Shown: positions 30,015-40,311, counted from the stretch's first letter. The stretch: DNA of 59,092 bases from SAR92 bacterium BACL16 MAG-120619-bin48 (GCA_001438605.1 LIDE01000008.1:1-59092); one strand, 5' to 3'. Notes: generated by a model from the letters alone, not told the origin. Numbers and translations: made by a program.

Positions 30015-30455
30015 TTAATCCAGATAAACCGGCTGGGGATCGGGGCGAGTCACCGTATACGCCCAGTAGATAGCGACAAATTGCAGCGCCAGACGAACAT
30101 AGAGCGCGACCACGGGAATATCAGGAAACAACTGCGGATTAAGCGCCATATGGATATTTGCGGGGTACACCGCAATCAACAACGCCACTAATCCCAAGCC
30201 GGCCAGCGACCGCAGGCGAGGAATTAAAACCCCAATGCCCGCCATAATTTCGCAGACACCGCTGATATACACCAGCTCAAGGTGCGCTGGAATCCACGGC
30301 GGCATAATCCCAACGTAGAAAGCGGCATTGGTGAAATGGGTAATACCGGCATAGGTAAAAAACAGACTCAGTGCAAACAGGAAGAACACTTTAATATTGC
30401 TCGCCGGCAACTGCAGAAACCCGCCTCGGGGGCGCTTGTTATGAGATTGGTTCAC
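30015..30455 (-). CDS. DoxX-family membrane protein
   Basis: 146-residue protein with about four membrane segments (FLFALSLFFTYAGITHF at the first) and the PPWIPAHLELVYISGVCEIMAGIG region found in DoxX-like proteins. The start is GTG, directly after a GAGGGGAAT ribosome site. It begins 21 bases after the carboxylesterase gene, so the two are likely co-transcribed. Precise function of this family member is unknown. Confidence 0.82.
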   Translation of the reverse strand: MNQSHNKRPRGGFLQLPASNIKVFFLFALSLFFTYAGITHFTNAAFYVGIMPPWIPAHLELVYISGVCEIMAGIGVLIPRLRSLAGLGLVALLIAVYPANIHMALNPQLFPDIPVVALYVRLALQFVAIYWAYTVTRPDPQPVYLD

Positions 30456-30476
30456 ACTATTCCCCTCTTCAGGTCG

Positions 30477-32339
30477 TTAAAGAACTGACGTTGAGCCATA
30501 TTTTTCGATCAGCTCCCGCGCCATTTTGCTCTGCTCGGTCAATGCATCAAAACTGGCGCACTGCCCATTGTTCCATGCGTTGTAGCGCTCAATATCACGA
30601 TCACCAATATTGACCAGCGTGTCCCAGACCATCAAACACTTCTCCTCGCGCTGTGCATGGGAGTCTGCAGCTACCTTGGCCAGCAAGCTGTCGAGGGTGT
30701 CACTTTCACGATCAGGTCGCAGAAAAGCATCTTTGTCTAAGTGGATATACGCTTTGTCTGCGCTGGTGAATCGCTGCCAGGCGAAAGGTAGAGACTTGTC
30801 TGGCGTTGCGCTGGCGGCAAAATCGCCCCACGCATTCTGCACCGTGCGCTGCATCTGATCGCGGGCTTCTCCCTCGGGGTAGATATAGGACGTAATCGGC
30901 CCGTACTTAAAGTCACCGGTCACAAAGGAAATGTCCGTTCCGTGTGCTGCGCCTAGGATGTTTGGAAAGTCGATAAAGAACGATTTTTCTTGATCATCCC
31001 AATCAAAGCGATAGGCGTAAAGCTGCTGGTAACCGGCATTCTCAAGAGCGGTAAGTGGCACGTCCACACCCCGCACTTTCCACGCGTGGGAACGGGTTCT
31101 CACCCAAAACTGGTACAACTCGGGGTTCTTAATTGTCACCTTCGGCGGCAGCAACTTGGTAAACGGATAGCTGGTTGCCATAAAGTAGCGATGCAACCCC
31201 AACCACAGCGTCACCTCATCTTTGTTTGCGCCCGACATCACCGGTACGTTTTTCGCGTACTCTGGATTCCCCAGCGCCGCTTCGAGCCCTTCAAGGGGAA
31301 CCACCACGCCATCTGCAGTGGTTAAGGGTGTGAAGTCAGCGTCGGAGGTCTCTGCGTAAAGCGCTATAAACTGCCGCGCATCAGCGCCCTTCAGAATGCC
31401 GTAGAGCACCTCTGGCGCGAGTGTATCCTGCCCAGCCGCCTGCTCTTGCGCCAGTAAATCGTTGGTTACCTGCCACGAACCGCGCGTCACAAAGCGATCT
31501 GCACCCTCCCGATTGTAGGCATCTTCGAGGGTGCTACTGGCCGTGTAGCCCGATTGAGCAATCGCTTTATGAAAGAGCCCCTTCGCCAGCGGCGATGCCA
31601 GTAACGTATAGACATTATGACCACCCGCCGACTCACCAAAAATCGTAACATTTTCAGCATCGCCACCGAACTGGGCGATATTGTCACGCACCCAGCTCAA
31701 CCCCTGAATAAGGTCTAAGGTACCAAAGTTCGCCGCTTTATCGGCGCCCTCTTGCAGCCCTTGAATCGCTGGGTGACTGAACCAACCCAGCGCACCGAGG
31801 CGATAATTAAGCGCCACAACGACAACCTTTTTCCCAGCCACCAGCGTGCTGAAATCGTAATAGTCTTTGAGGCCGGTTTTGTTACCGCCACCATGAATCC
31901 AAACCATCACAGGGTAGTTTTTTCCGGCAAAATCGTGCGGCGCTCGGATATCCAGATAGAGGCAATCTTCAGCGCCAACAATACCCTCACCTTCGGCACC
32001 ACCATAATTGCTCGCCGGCTGCACACAGGCCGTACTCTCTTTCTCGGCAATCGCTGCCTCAGGCGTTAGCAAGGGCCGCGGCGCACGCCAGCGAAGGTCG
32101 CCTAGCGGCGGCTGGGCGTAGGGGATATCAAACCAACCAACCACATCCAGCGCGGCACTCTCTTTAGCGGCACTCTCTTTAGCCGCAGCCCCTTTCTGAC
32201 TGCTATTTGCGCGGCCCTGAGTGACGCCACTGGTGGTTGCGATCTTGTAGGCACTGTTCTGCGCAGAGGTCTGTTCTGAGTCAGAATGTTGGCAAGAGGC
32301 GAGCGCAAACGTTAGGGCGATAAAGAGAATTGGCTTCAT
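30477..32339 (-). CDS. Carboxylesterase type B, lipoprotein
   Basis: 620-residue alpha/beta hydrolase of the carboxylesterase/cholinesterase family. A lipoprotein signal (MKPILFIALTFALASC) suggests membrane anchoring on the outside. The nucleophile is in GESAGGHN, the oxyanion region is WIHGGGNKTG, and the catalytic His is probably in GAAHGTDISFV. A low-complexity Lys/Ser/Ala stretch lies between the lipobox and the catalytic domain. Substrate is unknown; this family acts on esters including lipids and xenobiotics. It is followed by doxX-like and radical SAM genes on the same strand. Confidence 0.88.
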   Translation of the reverse strand: MKPILFIALTFALASCQHSDSEQTSAQNSAYKIATTSGVTQGRANSSQKGAAAKESAAKESAALDVVGWFDIPYAQPPLGDLRWRAPRPLLTPEAAIAEKESTACVQPASNYGGAEGEGIVGAEDCLYLDIRAPHDFAGKNYPVMVWIHGGGNKTGLKDYYDFSTLVAGKKVVVVALNYRLGALGWFSHPAIQGLQEGADKAANFGTLDLIQGLSWVRDNIAQFGGDAENVTIFGESAGGHNVYTLLASPLAKGLFHKAIAQSGYTASSTLEDAYNREGADRFVTRGSWQVTNDLLAQEQAAGQDTLAPEVLYGILKGADARQFIALYAETSDADFTPLTTADGVVVPLEGLEAALGNPEYAKNVPVMSGANKDEVTLWLGLHRYFMATSYPFTKLLPPKVTIKNPELYQFWVRTRSHAWKVRGVDVPLTALENAGYQQLYAYRFDWDDQEKSFFIDFPNILGAAHGTDISFVTGDFKYGPITSYIYPEGEARDQMQRTVQNAWGDFAASATPDKSLPFAWQRFTSADKAYIHLDKDAFLRPDRESDTLDSLLAKVAADSHAQREEKCLMVWDTLVNIGDRDIERYNAWNNGQCASFDALTEQSKMARELIEKYGSTSVL

Positions 32340-32353
32340 GTTGAGAGTCTTTT

Positions 32354-32380
32354 ATTGTTTTTATTGTTTTTATTGTTTTT
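32354..32380. repeat. Three tandem copies of ATTGTTTTT
   Basis: A 9-base unit repeated three times followed by degenerate T-rich sequence, just upstream (minus-strand sense) of the carboxylesterase start. It probably arose by slippage. Copy-number change could alter promoter spacing, but no promoter is clear here. Confidence 0.8.
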
Positions 32381-32512
32381 ATATTTTTTATTTTTCTGGC
32401 AGCCATTGCCACTCTGCGCAGTTCTCTACGGTCAGTCAGAATTACGCAGCACCCAGTCTAGTAGATCAGCCGGAGAATAGAAACTGCCCTACCGAGAGGG
32501 ACAACACCGCAG

Positions 32513-34309
32513 CTATTGTTCAGACTCTTCCACCGACTCTGCTGAGAACTGTAACTCAGCCAGCCGCGCATACAGCGGGCTCGACTTAAGCAGTTGTTGA
32601 TGGGAGCCCTCCGCTACCTTCCTGCCGTGATCAAGCACCACAATTTGATCGGCGTGCAAAATGGTCGCCAAACGGTGCGCGATAATCACGGTGGTGCGGC
32701 CTTTCATCAGCTTTTCCAGCGCCAACTGCACTTTGTATTCACTCTCTGCATCGAGTGCACTAGTCGCTTCATCGAGCAATAAAATACGCGGATCTTTCAG
32801 CAATGCCCGCGCAATCGCAATACGCTGCCGCTGCCCACCGGACAAGCGCACACCTTGCTCACCCAGATCGCTATGATAACCGTTCGGTAATCGAGAAATA
32901 AAATCATCCGCATGGGCGGCTTTTGCAGCCGCGAACACTTGCTCGTCCGTCGCGTCGGCACGGCCGTAGCGAATGTTGTACATGACATCGCCGGTAAAGA
33001 GCGTCGGCTGTTGCTGCACGACCGCTATTTGACTGCGCAACGCGCTGGGGCAGAGTTGCCGAATATCAACACCGCCAAAATAGATCTCACCCTGCTGCGG
33101 ATCGTAAAAACGCTGCACTAAATCGAACAACGTCGATTTACCGGCACCAGAAGGCCCAACCAAAGCCAGCACCTTGTCTTCCGCAATGGTTAGTGAAAAC
33201 TCACTGAGTGCTGGCTGATCAGGCCGTGACGGATAACAAAAGGTCAGGTTCCTAAGCTCTAATGTCGGCGCTAGAGCGCTGACATCCGTCGACGCATCGG
33301 GTGCCACAATAATGTCGCTCTCTGCGTGCAGCAGCTCCATCAACCGCTCAGATGCACCCACAGCCCGCTGCAACTCGCCGTAGACTTCCGACAGCGCACC
33401 GACGCCGGTCGCCATTAAAATCGCATAAAAAATAAATGCGCCAAGATCACCGCCCGTCATTCGGCCATTAATCACATCGCTACCGCCAATCCACAGCATT
33501 CCAGAAAGCGCACCGAACACCAGCAAAATAACCACCGCCATTAGCACAGCGCGCTGCGCCACACGTTTGCGCGCAATGGCAAAAGCGCGTTCAACTTCAG
33601 CGCCAAATGCGCCTTTCTCTTGCGTCTCGCGGGTAAAGCTTTGCACCGTTTTAATGTGCTGAATAATTTCACCCGCATAGCTGCCCACATCGGCGATAGA
33701 GTCCTGACTATCCCGCGACAGCTTCCGCACTCGGCGGCCGAAAATCAAAATCGGCATTAATACCAGTGGCACCGCCAAAAGAATCATCAGCGACAACTTG
33801 AAATTGGTGATCAATAGCATGATCAATGCACCGCTAAAACTGATGCTGCTGCGCAGGGCAATGGATACCGACGAGCCAATAATAGATTGCAGCAATGTCG
33901 TGTCGGAGGTGAGCCGCGACATAATGTCGCCACTGCGATTGGTCTCAAAAAATGCAGGGTGCAGACCAACAATATGATCAAACACGGCCTTGCGAATATC
34001 CGCAGTCACTCGTTCGCCCAGCCATGAGATAAGGTAAAAGCGCACATAAGTGCCCAGCGCCATCAGAATCGACGCCACCACAATAAACAAGATGGCACGA
34101 TTCAGCTGCGTCAGCGACTGCTCGACAAAGCCCTGATCGATAACCATTCGCAAACCCTGCCCAATCGACAGCGTGATACTGGCCGTGAAGATCAGGGCGG
34201 CAAGGAAAACCCACACTTGGGTTTTATAGGGCTTAAAGAACTGCAGCAAAGAGAGTAAGACAGAGAGCTTTTTTGGTGGAGTATTTTCAAGCGGAGTATT
34301 CACGGACAC
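32513..34309 (-). CDS. ABC exporter, MsbA/multidrug type (fused permease-ATPase)
   Basis: 598-residue half-transporter with six N-terminal membrane segments (about residues 25-310) and a C-terminal nucleotide-binding domain. The domain has Walker A GPSGAGKST, signature LSGGQRQR and Walker B ILLLDEATSALD, and H-loop IIAHRL. It would act as a homodimer exporting lipid or drug-like substrates. The start is GTG. It resembles MsbA/LmrA-like exporters, but the lpxK neighbour expected for true msbA is absent, so I leave it unnamed. Confidence 0.88.
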   Translation of the reverse strand: MSVNTPLENTPPKKLSVLLSLLQFFKPYKTQVWVFLAALIFTASITLSIGQGLRMVIDQGFVEQSLTQLNRAILFIVVASILMALGTYVRFYLISWLGERVTADIRKAVFDHIVGLHPAFFETNRSGDIMSRLTSDTTLLQSIIGSSVSIALRSSISFSGALIMLLITNFKLSLMILLAVPLVLMPILIFGRRVRKLSRDSQDSIADVGSYAGEIIQHIKTVQSFTRETQEKGAFGAEVERAFAIARKRVAQRAVLMAVVILLVFGALSGMLWIGGSDVINGRMTGGDLGAFIFYAILMATGVGALSEVYGELQRAVGASERLMELLHAESDIIVAPDASTDVSALAPTLELRNLTFCYPSRPDQPALSEFSLTIAEDKVLALVGPSGAGKSTLFDLVQRFYDPQQGEIYFGGVDIRQLCPSALRSQIAVVQQQPTLFTGDVMYNIRYGRADATDEQVFAAAKAAHADDFISRLPNGYHSDLGEQGVRLSGGQRQRIAIARALLKDPRILLLDEATSALDAESEYKVQLALEKLMKGRTTVIIAHRLATILHADQIVVLDHGRKVAEGSHQQLLKSSPLYARLAELQFSAESVEESEQ

Positions 34310-34421
34310 AAAGTCACCGGTAAGGTTTTAGTACACTTTAAATTAAAAAAAGAAAGGCCCGCTCAAAGATGCAGGCCAAACCGACAAATCACATCACATC
34401 ACACAGAAATCTCTGACGCGA

Positions 34422-35147
34422 TTATCCTTCCAGCGCGACATAGACATCTTGAACATCGTCATGGGCATCAATCGCCGCGAGGAACGCCTCAACATCCTCG
34501 AGTGCCTCGCCTTCCAACTTAACCGGATTTTTCGGGCGATAACCAATTTTGGCAGACTCAACCTGATAGCCAAACTCCGGCAGTGCCCGACAAACCAGAT
34601 CGAGATCCGTGGTCTCCGTGATAAATAGCGTGGTGATTTCGCTGTCGCCGTTCTCATCCTGCGACTCACTCACCTCAACGTCCTGAGCACCTGCCTCGAT
34701 TGCCGCTAATTCAGCATCGGCATCAGCCTCTGTCGCTCGCGCTTCAATCAGGCCGACATGATCAAAATCCCACGTCACAGAGCCTGCTGAGCCTAGCTGG
34801 CCAGCGCGAAACAACACGCGAATTTCAGACACAGTTCGATTAATATTGTCAGTCAAACACTCGACAATAATCGCCACATTGTGCGGAGCAAAGCCTTCGT
34901 AAACGAGCTTCTCATAGTGCACAGCACCATCCAGCAAACCCGCCCCTTTTTTAATTGCGCGCTCCAGCGTCTCGCGCGGCATCGAGGCCTTTTTTGCCTG
35001 CTCTACAGCCAATCGCAAGCGCGAATTGGTATCTGGGTCAGCACCATTACGCGCCGCAACCATAATTTCTTTAGTCAATTTACCAAACACGCGACCTTTT
35101 AGATTCGCCGCCACTTCTTTGTGTTTTACCTTCCACTGAGCGCCCAT
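34422..35147 (-). CDS. YebC/PmpR-family protein
   Basis: 241 residues of the YebC/TACO1 family, members of which act as DNA-binding regulators or as ribosome-associated factors that help translate proline stretches. It has the family start ([20 protein letters not shown]), the central [11 protein letters not shown] and VTWDFDHVG segments, and the C-terminal [12 protein letters not shown]. The N-terminus departs from the usual AGHSKWANIKHRK, so it may be the YeeN-like paralogue rather than the ruvC-linked YebC. Good AAGG ribosome site. The ruv genes are not adjacent. Confidence 0.87.
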   Translation of the reverse strand: MGAQWKVKHKEVAANLKGRVFGKLTKEIMVAARNGADPDTNSRLRLAVEQAKKASMPRETLERAIKKGAGLLDGAVHYEKLVYEGFAPHNVAIIVECLTDNINRTVSEIRVLFRAGQLGSAGSVTWDFDHVGLIEARATEADADAELAAIEAGAQDVEVSESQDENGDSEITTLFITETTDLDLVCRALPEFGYQVESAKIGYRPKNPVKLEGEALEDVEAFLAAIDAHDDVQDVYVALEG

Positions 35148-35417
35148 AAATACCTTCTTTTGCCCTTTATTTCACTTAAATGAACGTGCGCAACGCACTG
35201 TCTCCATTGTACTGTAATGCTGCATCGCTGACTGTGGGGAATTATGCCCAGCTAGATAACTTATGCAAGGTGGCGCGACTTAACGATCACCCTTCAGGAA
35301 AAAGAAACCTCGCTCAGCGCGCAAGACTGGAACGAATATTGCTTTCCCATGGCCATCATGCATTAATTGTCGTAATGCTGACACTTTATAAAAAAACCGT
35401 GAGTGCGAGATAACAAA

Positions 35418-35795
35418 ATGAGTGATCTATCCATTAGCCCAAACGCCGGTGATGTAGCCCGAAAAATGGCGCCGCCTCAAATGGGTAACGTCCAGCAGAA
35501 CAAAGATATCCAAAATGCGCAAGCCGAGCGCAACAGTGCCAACAGCGTTGAACAGGATTTGATTAACGCGAAGATCAAGAAAGTTGACACCCAGGATGCT
35601 GAAGTTAAAGACAAACGCAGCCGCGACGAAACCATGAATGTCAGCTTGATGAATGAGCTGCAGCAAGAGCTGGATCAGGTCGATAACGAGCCCGAAAAAT
35701 TACAGATCGACCTGCGCGAGCGCCTGAAAGAAATCGCCGCCGAGACCGTCGTCAGCGCGCGGCGCGGTGGCATTATTATTGATGTAGAAATTTAA
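35418..35795 (+). CDS. Hypothetical protein, hydrophilic, 125 residues
   Basis: Not recognised. The ATG at 35418 (MSDLSISPNAGD) is used; an upstream GTG at 35403 is in frame. The protein is rich in Asn, Gln, Asp, Lys and Glu with no membrane segment or signal, likely helical, and ends in RRGGIIIDVEI. The 270 bases upstream show no gene, so it is probably a single transcription unit. Codon use matches its neighbours, which argues for a real gene. Confidence 0.6.
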   Translation: MSDLSISPNAGDVARKMAPPQMGNVQQNKDIQNAQAERNSANSVEQDLINAKIKKVDTQDAEVKDKRSRDETMNVSLMNELQQELDQVDNEPEKLQIDLRERLKEIAAETVVSARRGGIIIDVEI

Positions 35796-35871
35796 TCGTA
35801 GGCTGCTGGCGCCAAATCCACGGCTCTCGCCTCTCAATTGTCGCCACTTGGACGCACACTCAAGATCACCC

Positions 35872-36177
35872 TCAATACAACTCGTTGTCCGTCAGAGGAA
35901 CCTCTAGCGCATTCGACGCGCCTTTCGGCGGACCACCGACCATCTCATCGTAGGCACTGGTATGGCGCAAAACCGTCTTTTCAGGCGCCAAAGAACGTAG
36001 CTCTTTTTGCAGTTCGACAAGGCTTCGCGCCTTTAGCAATTTGCCATTGTTGTCGGTGATGTAGTGCTCTTCACCCTCGACAATAGCCGACACTTGATAG
36101 AGGCTTAAATCGACCGAATGGTAAATCAATTTTTCTATCACAAAGTATTTTTGCAGTTTGTTCAGTGAAATCGTCAT
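35872..36177 (-). CDS. DUF6482-like small protein
   Basis: 101-residue soluble protein. The pattern of an N-terminal ISLNKLQ segment, YQVSAIVEGEEHYITDNNGKLL and a leucine-rich ending resembles the DUF6482 family found in Pseudomonas and relatives; function is unknown. A good ribosome site (AAGAGGGCG) precedes the ATG. It is convergent with the 125-residue hypothetical gene and divergent from the TonB receptor. Confidence 0.65.
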   Translation of the reverse strand: MTISLNKLQKYFVIEKLIYHSVDLSLYQVSAIVEGEEHYITDNNGKLLKARSLVELQKELRSLAPEKTVLRHTSAYDEMVGGPPKGASNALEVPLTDNELY

Positions 36178-36397
36178 ATCACGCCCTCTTCAACGCCTCG
36201 CTAGATGCTTGTACTAGATGCTTACCTTAGATAGTAGCATGGGGCAAAAACAAATTGCGCGAAACGGTTTAAAACAGCCGCGCAAGCAGTTACCCTGCTT
36301 CCCCCGAACGCGCCGGTCTGCATTATTGAACGTCATCGGTAACAAACCAACGAATAATAAACGACCGTATAAAAGAGTCACCGACACAGGATTAACT

Positions 36398-38497
36398 ATG
36401 AATTTTTTGGCAAACCCGCTGGTACTCGCTCTTTTAATCCCTGCGTTGGCGACAGCAGAAGACTCGGTTGTATTAATGGATAATGATGGAAAAACCGTTC
36501 GCGAATCAACGGCATCGCCAATGATGGAGACTGTGATCGTCACCGGTCGCCGCAACGATCAACAAGCCCGCACCCTAATCGGTGCCGTGGGTCAGCTCGC
36601 AGCGGACGATTTAACCCGAGTTGGCCACGCCCATATCAGCGAGGCCACCGCTCGACTCCCCGGCGTTTGGTTGAGCCGCGGCAATGGTCAAGAACTCCTC
36701 CCCTCCGTGCGCTCGCCTGTTTTTACCGGCGCTGGAAGCTGCGCAGAGATACTCGTAACAGAAGACAGCTTACCGATACGCCCCACCGGCATGTGCAACG
36801 TCAATCAGCTGTTTGAAATAAATACCGAACAAGCCGCAGGCCTCGAAGTCTGGCGCGGCCCCGGTACGGTATTTTACGGCTCAAATGCCATGCACGGTGT
36901 GATAAACAGTCTCTCTGCTGACATTGATCGCAACGCGCTCTCAGTTGAGACGGGCAGCCACGACTACCGCAGAGTAAAGTTAGGCTGGCAGCAAGAACAG
37001 GGTTCGCAGCGCTGGCAGGTGGCCGCAAATGGTGTCAGAGATGGCGGGTTTAAAGACCAATCGGGCTTTGATCAACAGAAAGTCACGGTCAAACATACAT
37101 GGACTGGCGATACCTTGACCGCCAAAACCCATTTAAGCGTCGTGAATCTCAATCAAGAAACCGCAGGTTACGTGCGCGGTGACGACGCCTATAAAGACCC
37201 TGCAATCTGGAAAACCAATCCCAATCCAGAAGCCTATCGCGACGCTCAAGCCCTGCGCCTGTCAACACAACTTAGCGGAACCACACCAACTGCCGCAGAG
37301 TGGCAAATAACACCCTATTTGCGCCACAGCGACATGGTTTTTTTACAGCACTTTCTGCCAGGACAACCTCTGGAAGAAAACGGTCAAACCAGTGCTGGCG
37401 TGCAATCGAGCTATAAAACAAGTCTAAACGCGTCCACCACTATTTGGCTCGGCAGTGATATTGAATGGGCCAGCATGTGGGTAAAAGAGTTTCAAGCCAA
37501 TACGCTCGGCTCGCCTAATAATGTTCGTTTTCAAGGCCAACATTACGACTTTGATGTCGATAGCCAGCAGATAGCGCTGTTTGCCAACGCCGAGTGGCAG
37601 GCCAATGATCGCCTAAGCGTTGAAACAGGGCTGCGCTTCGAATACCTGCAGTACGACTACCGCAACAATATGCTCTCAGGCACCTCGCGAGATGACGGCA
37701 GCGCCTGCGCCTCAGCCACCGGCAGCTGTCGCTACTATCGCCCACAAGACCGCACCGACAGCACCAGCAATACCAACATTCACGCAGGCCTCGACTATCG
37801 CTTGAGTGAACAGTTATCAGCCTATGTGCGCGTCGCCAGCGCCTATCGCGCACCACAAATTAACGAGCTTTATCGCCTACAACTCGAGCAAAATATCGAC
37901 GCCATTGACGCGGAAAAACTGCGCAGCAGTGAAGCAGGCTTGCGCTTCCAGCAAGAAAACCTCAGCGCCGAAGTGAACGTCTACACCCTGCAAAAAGAAC
38001 AGGTGATTGTGAGCGACTCCTCGGGCTATATAGTCAACGACGGCGAGACGCACCACCGCGGTGTTGAGTGGCAACTGCGCTACGCACTGGATGCCAAATG
38101 GCAGATCGCCACCGCGGGGGCATGGTCAAAACACCAATATGCTCATACCAGTTTATTAAATGGCTTAAATATTAATGGCAATATTATCGACACTGCACCG
38201 CAATCTCAGGGAAGTGCCCATGTGCTCTTTCAACCCTCAGACAGCGCCAGTGCCGAGCTGGAGTGGCTCTATCTGGGCCGCTATTTTATGGACTCAGAAA
38301 ATGATCACGAGTACCCCGGCCATCAAGTCCTCAATCTAACCCTACAAAAAAGCTATCGTCTGTGGGAGCTGCGCCTGCGCGCAACCAATCTTACCGACAA
38401 GCGCATTGCCGACCGTGCAGATTATGCCTTCGGCAGTTATCGCTACTTTGTCGGCGAAGGTCGTGGATTTGTCGCTGAGGTAAAGCGTTTCTTTTAA
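36398..38497 (+). CDS. TonB-dependent outer-membrane receptor
   Basis: 699-residue receptor. The start at 36398 (MNFLANPLVLALLIPALATAED) gives a proper signal peptide; an open frame extends to 36218 but adds no family sequence. The TonB box is METVIVTGRR and the plug shows VWRGPGTVFYGSNAMHGVI. The barrel ends in VAEVKRFF with a C-terminal Phe. Cys pairs in the plug (GAGSCAEIL, TGMCNV) are somewhat unusual. Ligand cannot be assigned; no transporter or siderophore genes are adjacent and no clear Fur box or B12 riboswitch was seen in the 220 bases upstream. Confidence 0.9.
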   Translation: MNFLANPLVLALLIPALATAEDSVVLMDNDGKTVRESTASPMMETVIVTGRRNDQQARTLIGAVGQLAADDLTRVGHAHISEATARLPGVWLSRGNGQELLPSVRSPVFTGAGSCAEILVTEDSLPIRPTGMCNVNQLFEINTEQAAGLEVWRGPGTVFYGSNAMHGVINSLSADIDRNALSVETGSHDYRRVKLGWQQEQGSQRWQVAANGVRDGGFKDQSGFDQQKVTVKHTWTGDTLTAKTHLSVVNLNQETAGYVRGDDAYKDPAIWKTNPNPEAYRDAQALRLSTQLSGTTPTAAEWQITPYLRHSDMVFLQHFLPGQPLEENGQTSAGVQSSYKTSLNASTTIWLGSDIEWASMWVKEFQANTLGSPNNVRFQGQHYDFDVDSQQIALFANAEWQANDRLSVETGLRFEYLQYDYRNNMLSGTSRDDGSACASATGSCRYYRPQDRTDSTSNTNIHAGLDYRLSEQLSAYVRVASAYRAPQINELYRLQLEQNIDAIDAEKLRSSEAGLRFQQENLSAEVNVYTLQKEQVIVSDSSGYIVNDGETHHRGVEWQLRYALDAKWQIATAGAWSKHQYAHTSLLNGLNINGNIIDTAPQSQGSAHVLFQPSDSASAELEWLYLGRYFMDSENDHEYPGHQVLNLTLQKSYRLWELRLRATNLTDKRIADRADYAFGSYRYFVGEGRGFVAEVKRFF

Positions 38498-38599
38498 ACC
38501 TTGGGGCGGACATAAATTGCCCGCGCAAGACAAACAGCGGGCGATATCCATGCTAAAATTGTCCGCCTACCCCTGTTCACTTAAGCCCGATCACGCGCC

Positions 38600-40273
38600 A
38601 TGCTAAGACTCAATGAAATCAAACTGCCACTGAACCATAGCGATGACGACTTGCGCCTTGCCATCCTTCAAAAGCTGGGTATAGGTACAGAGGATCTCTT
38701 GGACTTCAGCGTCTACAAACGCAGTCACGATGCCCGCAAAAAAAGTGCTATTTTACTGATCTATCAACTCGACGTTACGCTGACCAAGGCCACGGACGCA
38801 CGCCTACTGGCGCAGCTGCCCGCGCTTTCCCAAGTCGGCCCAAGCCCGGACACCAGCTACAACTTTGTCGCGCAGGCAGACGCGACCTTTCCCGCCGGAG
38901 AGCAACAGCGCCCGATTATTATTGGTTTTGGTCCCTGTGGAATTTTAGCCGCACTTGTGCTTGCCCAGATGGGTTTAAAGCCGATTGTCGTCGAGCGCGG
39001 ACAAGACGTTCGCAAGCGCACTCAACAAACGTGGGGCTTTTGGCGCAAACGGAAACTCAACACCGAATCCAATGTGCAGTTTGGTGAAGGTGGTGCCGGC
39101 ACCTTTTCCGATGGCAAACTCTGGAGTCAAGTCAAAGACCGCCGCCATTTGGGACGCAAAGTTTTAAATGAGTTTGTTATTGCAGGGGCACCCGAAGAAA
39201 TTCTCGTCGAGAGCAGACCCCACATTGGCACATTCAAGCTTGTTGGCATGGTTGAAAATATGCGTGCAGAAATCGTCCGCCTCGGCGGCGAAATCCGCTT
39301 TGAACAAAAAGTTGAAGGCGTTTTGCGAGAGACCAGCCCAGACGGCCACGGCCAAATTACCGGTATTAAACTCAGTACGGGTGAAATATTACACAGCCGA
39401 CACATTGTTCTCGCCATCGGTCACAGCGCCCGCGACACGTTTGAGATGCTACTCGATCATGGCGTCTATATTGAAGCCAAACCCTTTTCTATCGGCTTTC
39501 GTATTGAACACCCACAATCCGCGATCGATCGCGCACGCTTCGGCGACCAAGCGGGACATCCGGCACTGGGTGCCGCGGAATACAAACTTGTCCATCACTG
39601 CAAAAATGGCCGCAGTGTCTACAGTTTTTGTATGTGCCCCGGCGGCACCGTCGTTGCAGCCACCTCCGAAGAAGGCCGTGTAGTCACTAATGGCATGTCC
39701 CAATATTCGCGCAATGAACGCAACGCAAACGCCGCAATTGTGGTGGGAATTTCCCCCGAAGAAGACTTTCCCGGGCATCCCCTCGCAGGCATCGATCTGC
39801 AGCGGCAACTGGAAAGCCTTGCCTACCAGCTTGGCGGCGAAAATTACAACGCTCCAGCACAGCTGGTGGGTGATTTTTTGCGCAATCGCCCCTCTACCGA
39901 ACTCGCCAGTGTTATCCCCTCCTATCAACCCGGCGTAACCTTAGGCGATTTATCCAAGGCACTGCCTGCCTTTGCTATCGATGCTATCCGCGAGGCCATT
40001 CCGCAATTCGACAAACAGGTGAAAGGTTACGCCATGGCCGACGCCATCATGACCGGCGTAGAAACCCGCACATCGGCACCCGTATCTATTAAGCGCAATG
40101 AGTTTTATCAGAGCGTTAACACAAAAGGACTCTACCCTGCAGGTGAAGGTGCGGGCTATGCCGGCGGAATTCTCTCTGCGGGCATCGACGGTATAAAAGT
40201 TGCTGAAGCATTGGCATTAGATCTCCTAAAACAACCATTGGCACCATCACTCAAGCGTCCTTTAGAACAATAA
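38600..40273 (+). CDS. FAD-dependent dehydrogenase, COG2509 type
   Basis: 557-residue flavoprotein of unknown substrate. An N-terminal domain of about 90 residues (LNEIKLPLNHSDDDLRLAI) precedes the FAD-binding fold with IIIGFGPCGILAALVLAQMG, followed by ESNVQFGEGGAGTFSDGKL, typical of COG2509. The late motif YPAGEGAGYAGGILSAG binds FAD. Its start lies about 100 bases after the TonB receptor gene; whether they share a transcript is unclear. Confidence 0.86.
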   Translation: MLRLNEIKLPLNHSDDDLRLAILQKLGIGTEDLLDFSVYKRSHDARKKSAILLIYQLDVTLTKATDARLLAQLPALSQVGPSPDTSYNFVAQADATFPAGEQQRPIIIGFGPCGILAALVLAQMGLKPIVVERGQDVRKRTQQTWGFWRKRKLNTESNVQFGEGGAGTFSDGKLWSQVKDRRHLGRKVLNEFVIAGAPEEILVESRPHIGTFKLVGMVENMRAEIVRLGGEIRFEQKVEGVLRETSPDGHGQITGIKLSTGEILHSRHIVLAIGHSARDTFEMLLDHGVYIEAKPFSIGFRIEHPQSAIDRARFGDQAGHPALGAAEYKLVHHCKNGRSVYSFCMCPGGTVVAATSEEGRVVTNGMSQYSRNERNANAAIVVGISPEEDFPGHPLAGIDLQRQLESLAYQLGGENYNAPAQLVGDFLRNRPSTELASVIPSYQPGVTLGDLSKALPAFAIDAIREAIPQFDKQVKGYAMADAIMTGVETRTSAPVSIKRNEFYQSVNTKGLYPAGEGAGYAGGILSAGIDGIKVAEALALDLLKQPLAPSLKRPLEQ

Positions 40274-40311
40274 AAACGCTGCACTGAATGGCATGTTGCG
40301 TGGCTTGCCAA

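Noticed and set aside
34394-34669. Arg-rich minus-strand frame beside the YebC-family gene
   Set aside because: It overlaps the gene in another frame and has no family pattern or ribosome site.
36218-36397. N-terminal extension of the second TonB receptor
   Set aside because: The 60 extra residues hide the signal peptide; the ATG at 36398 begins a normal export signal.
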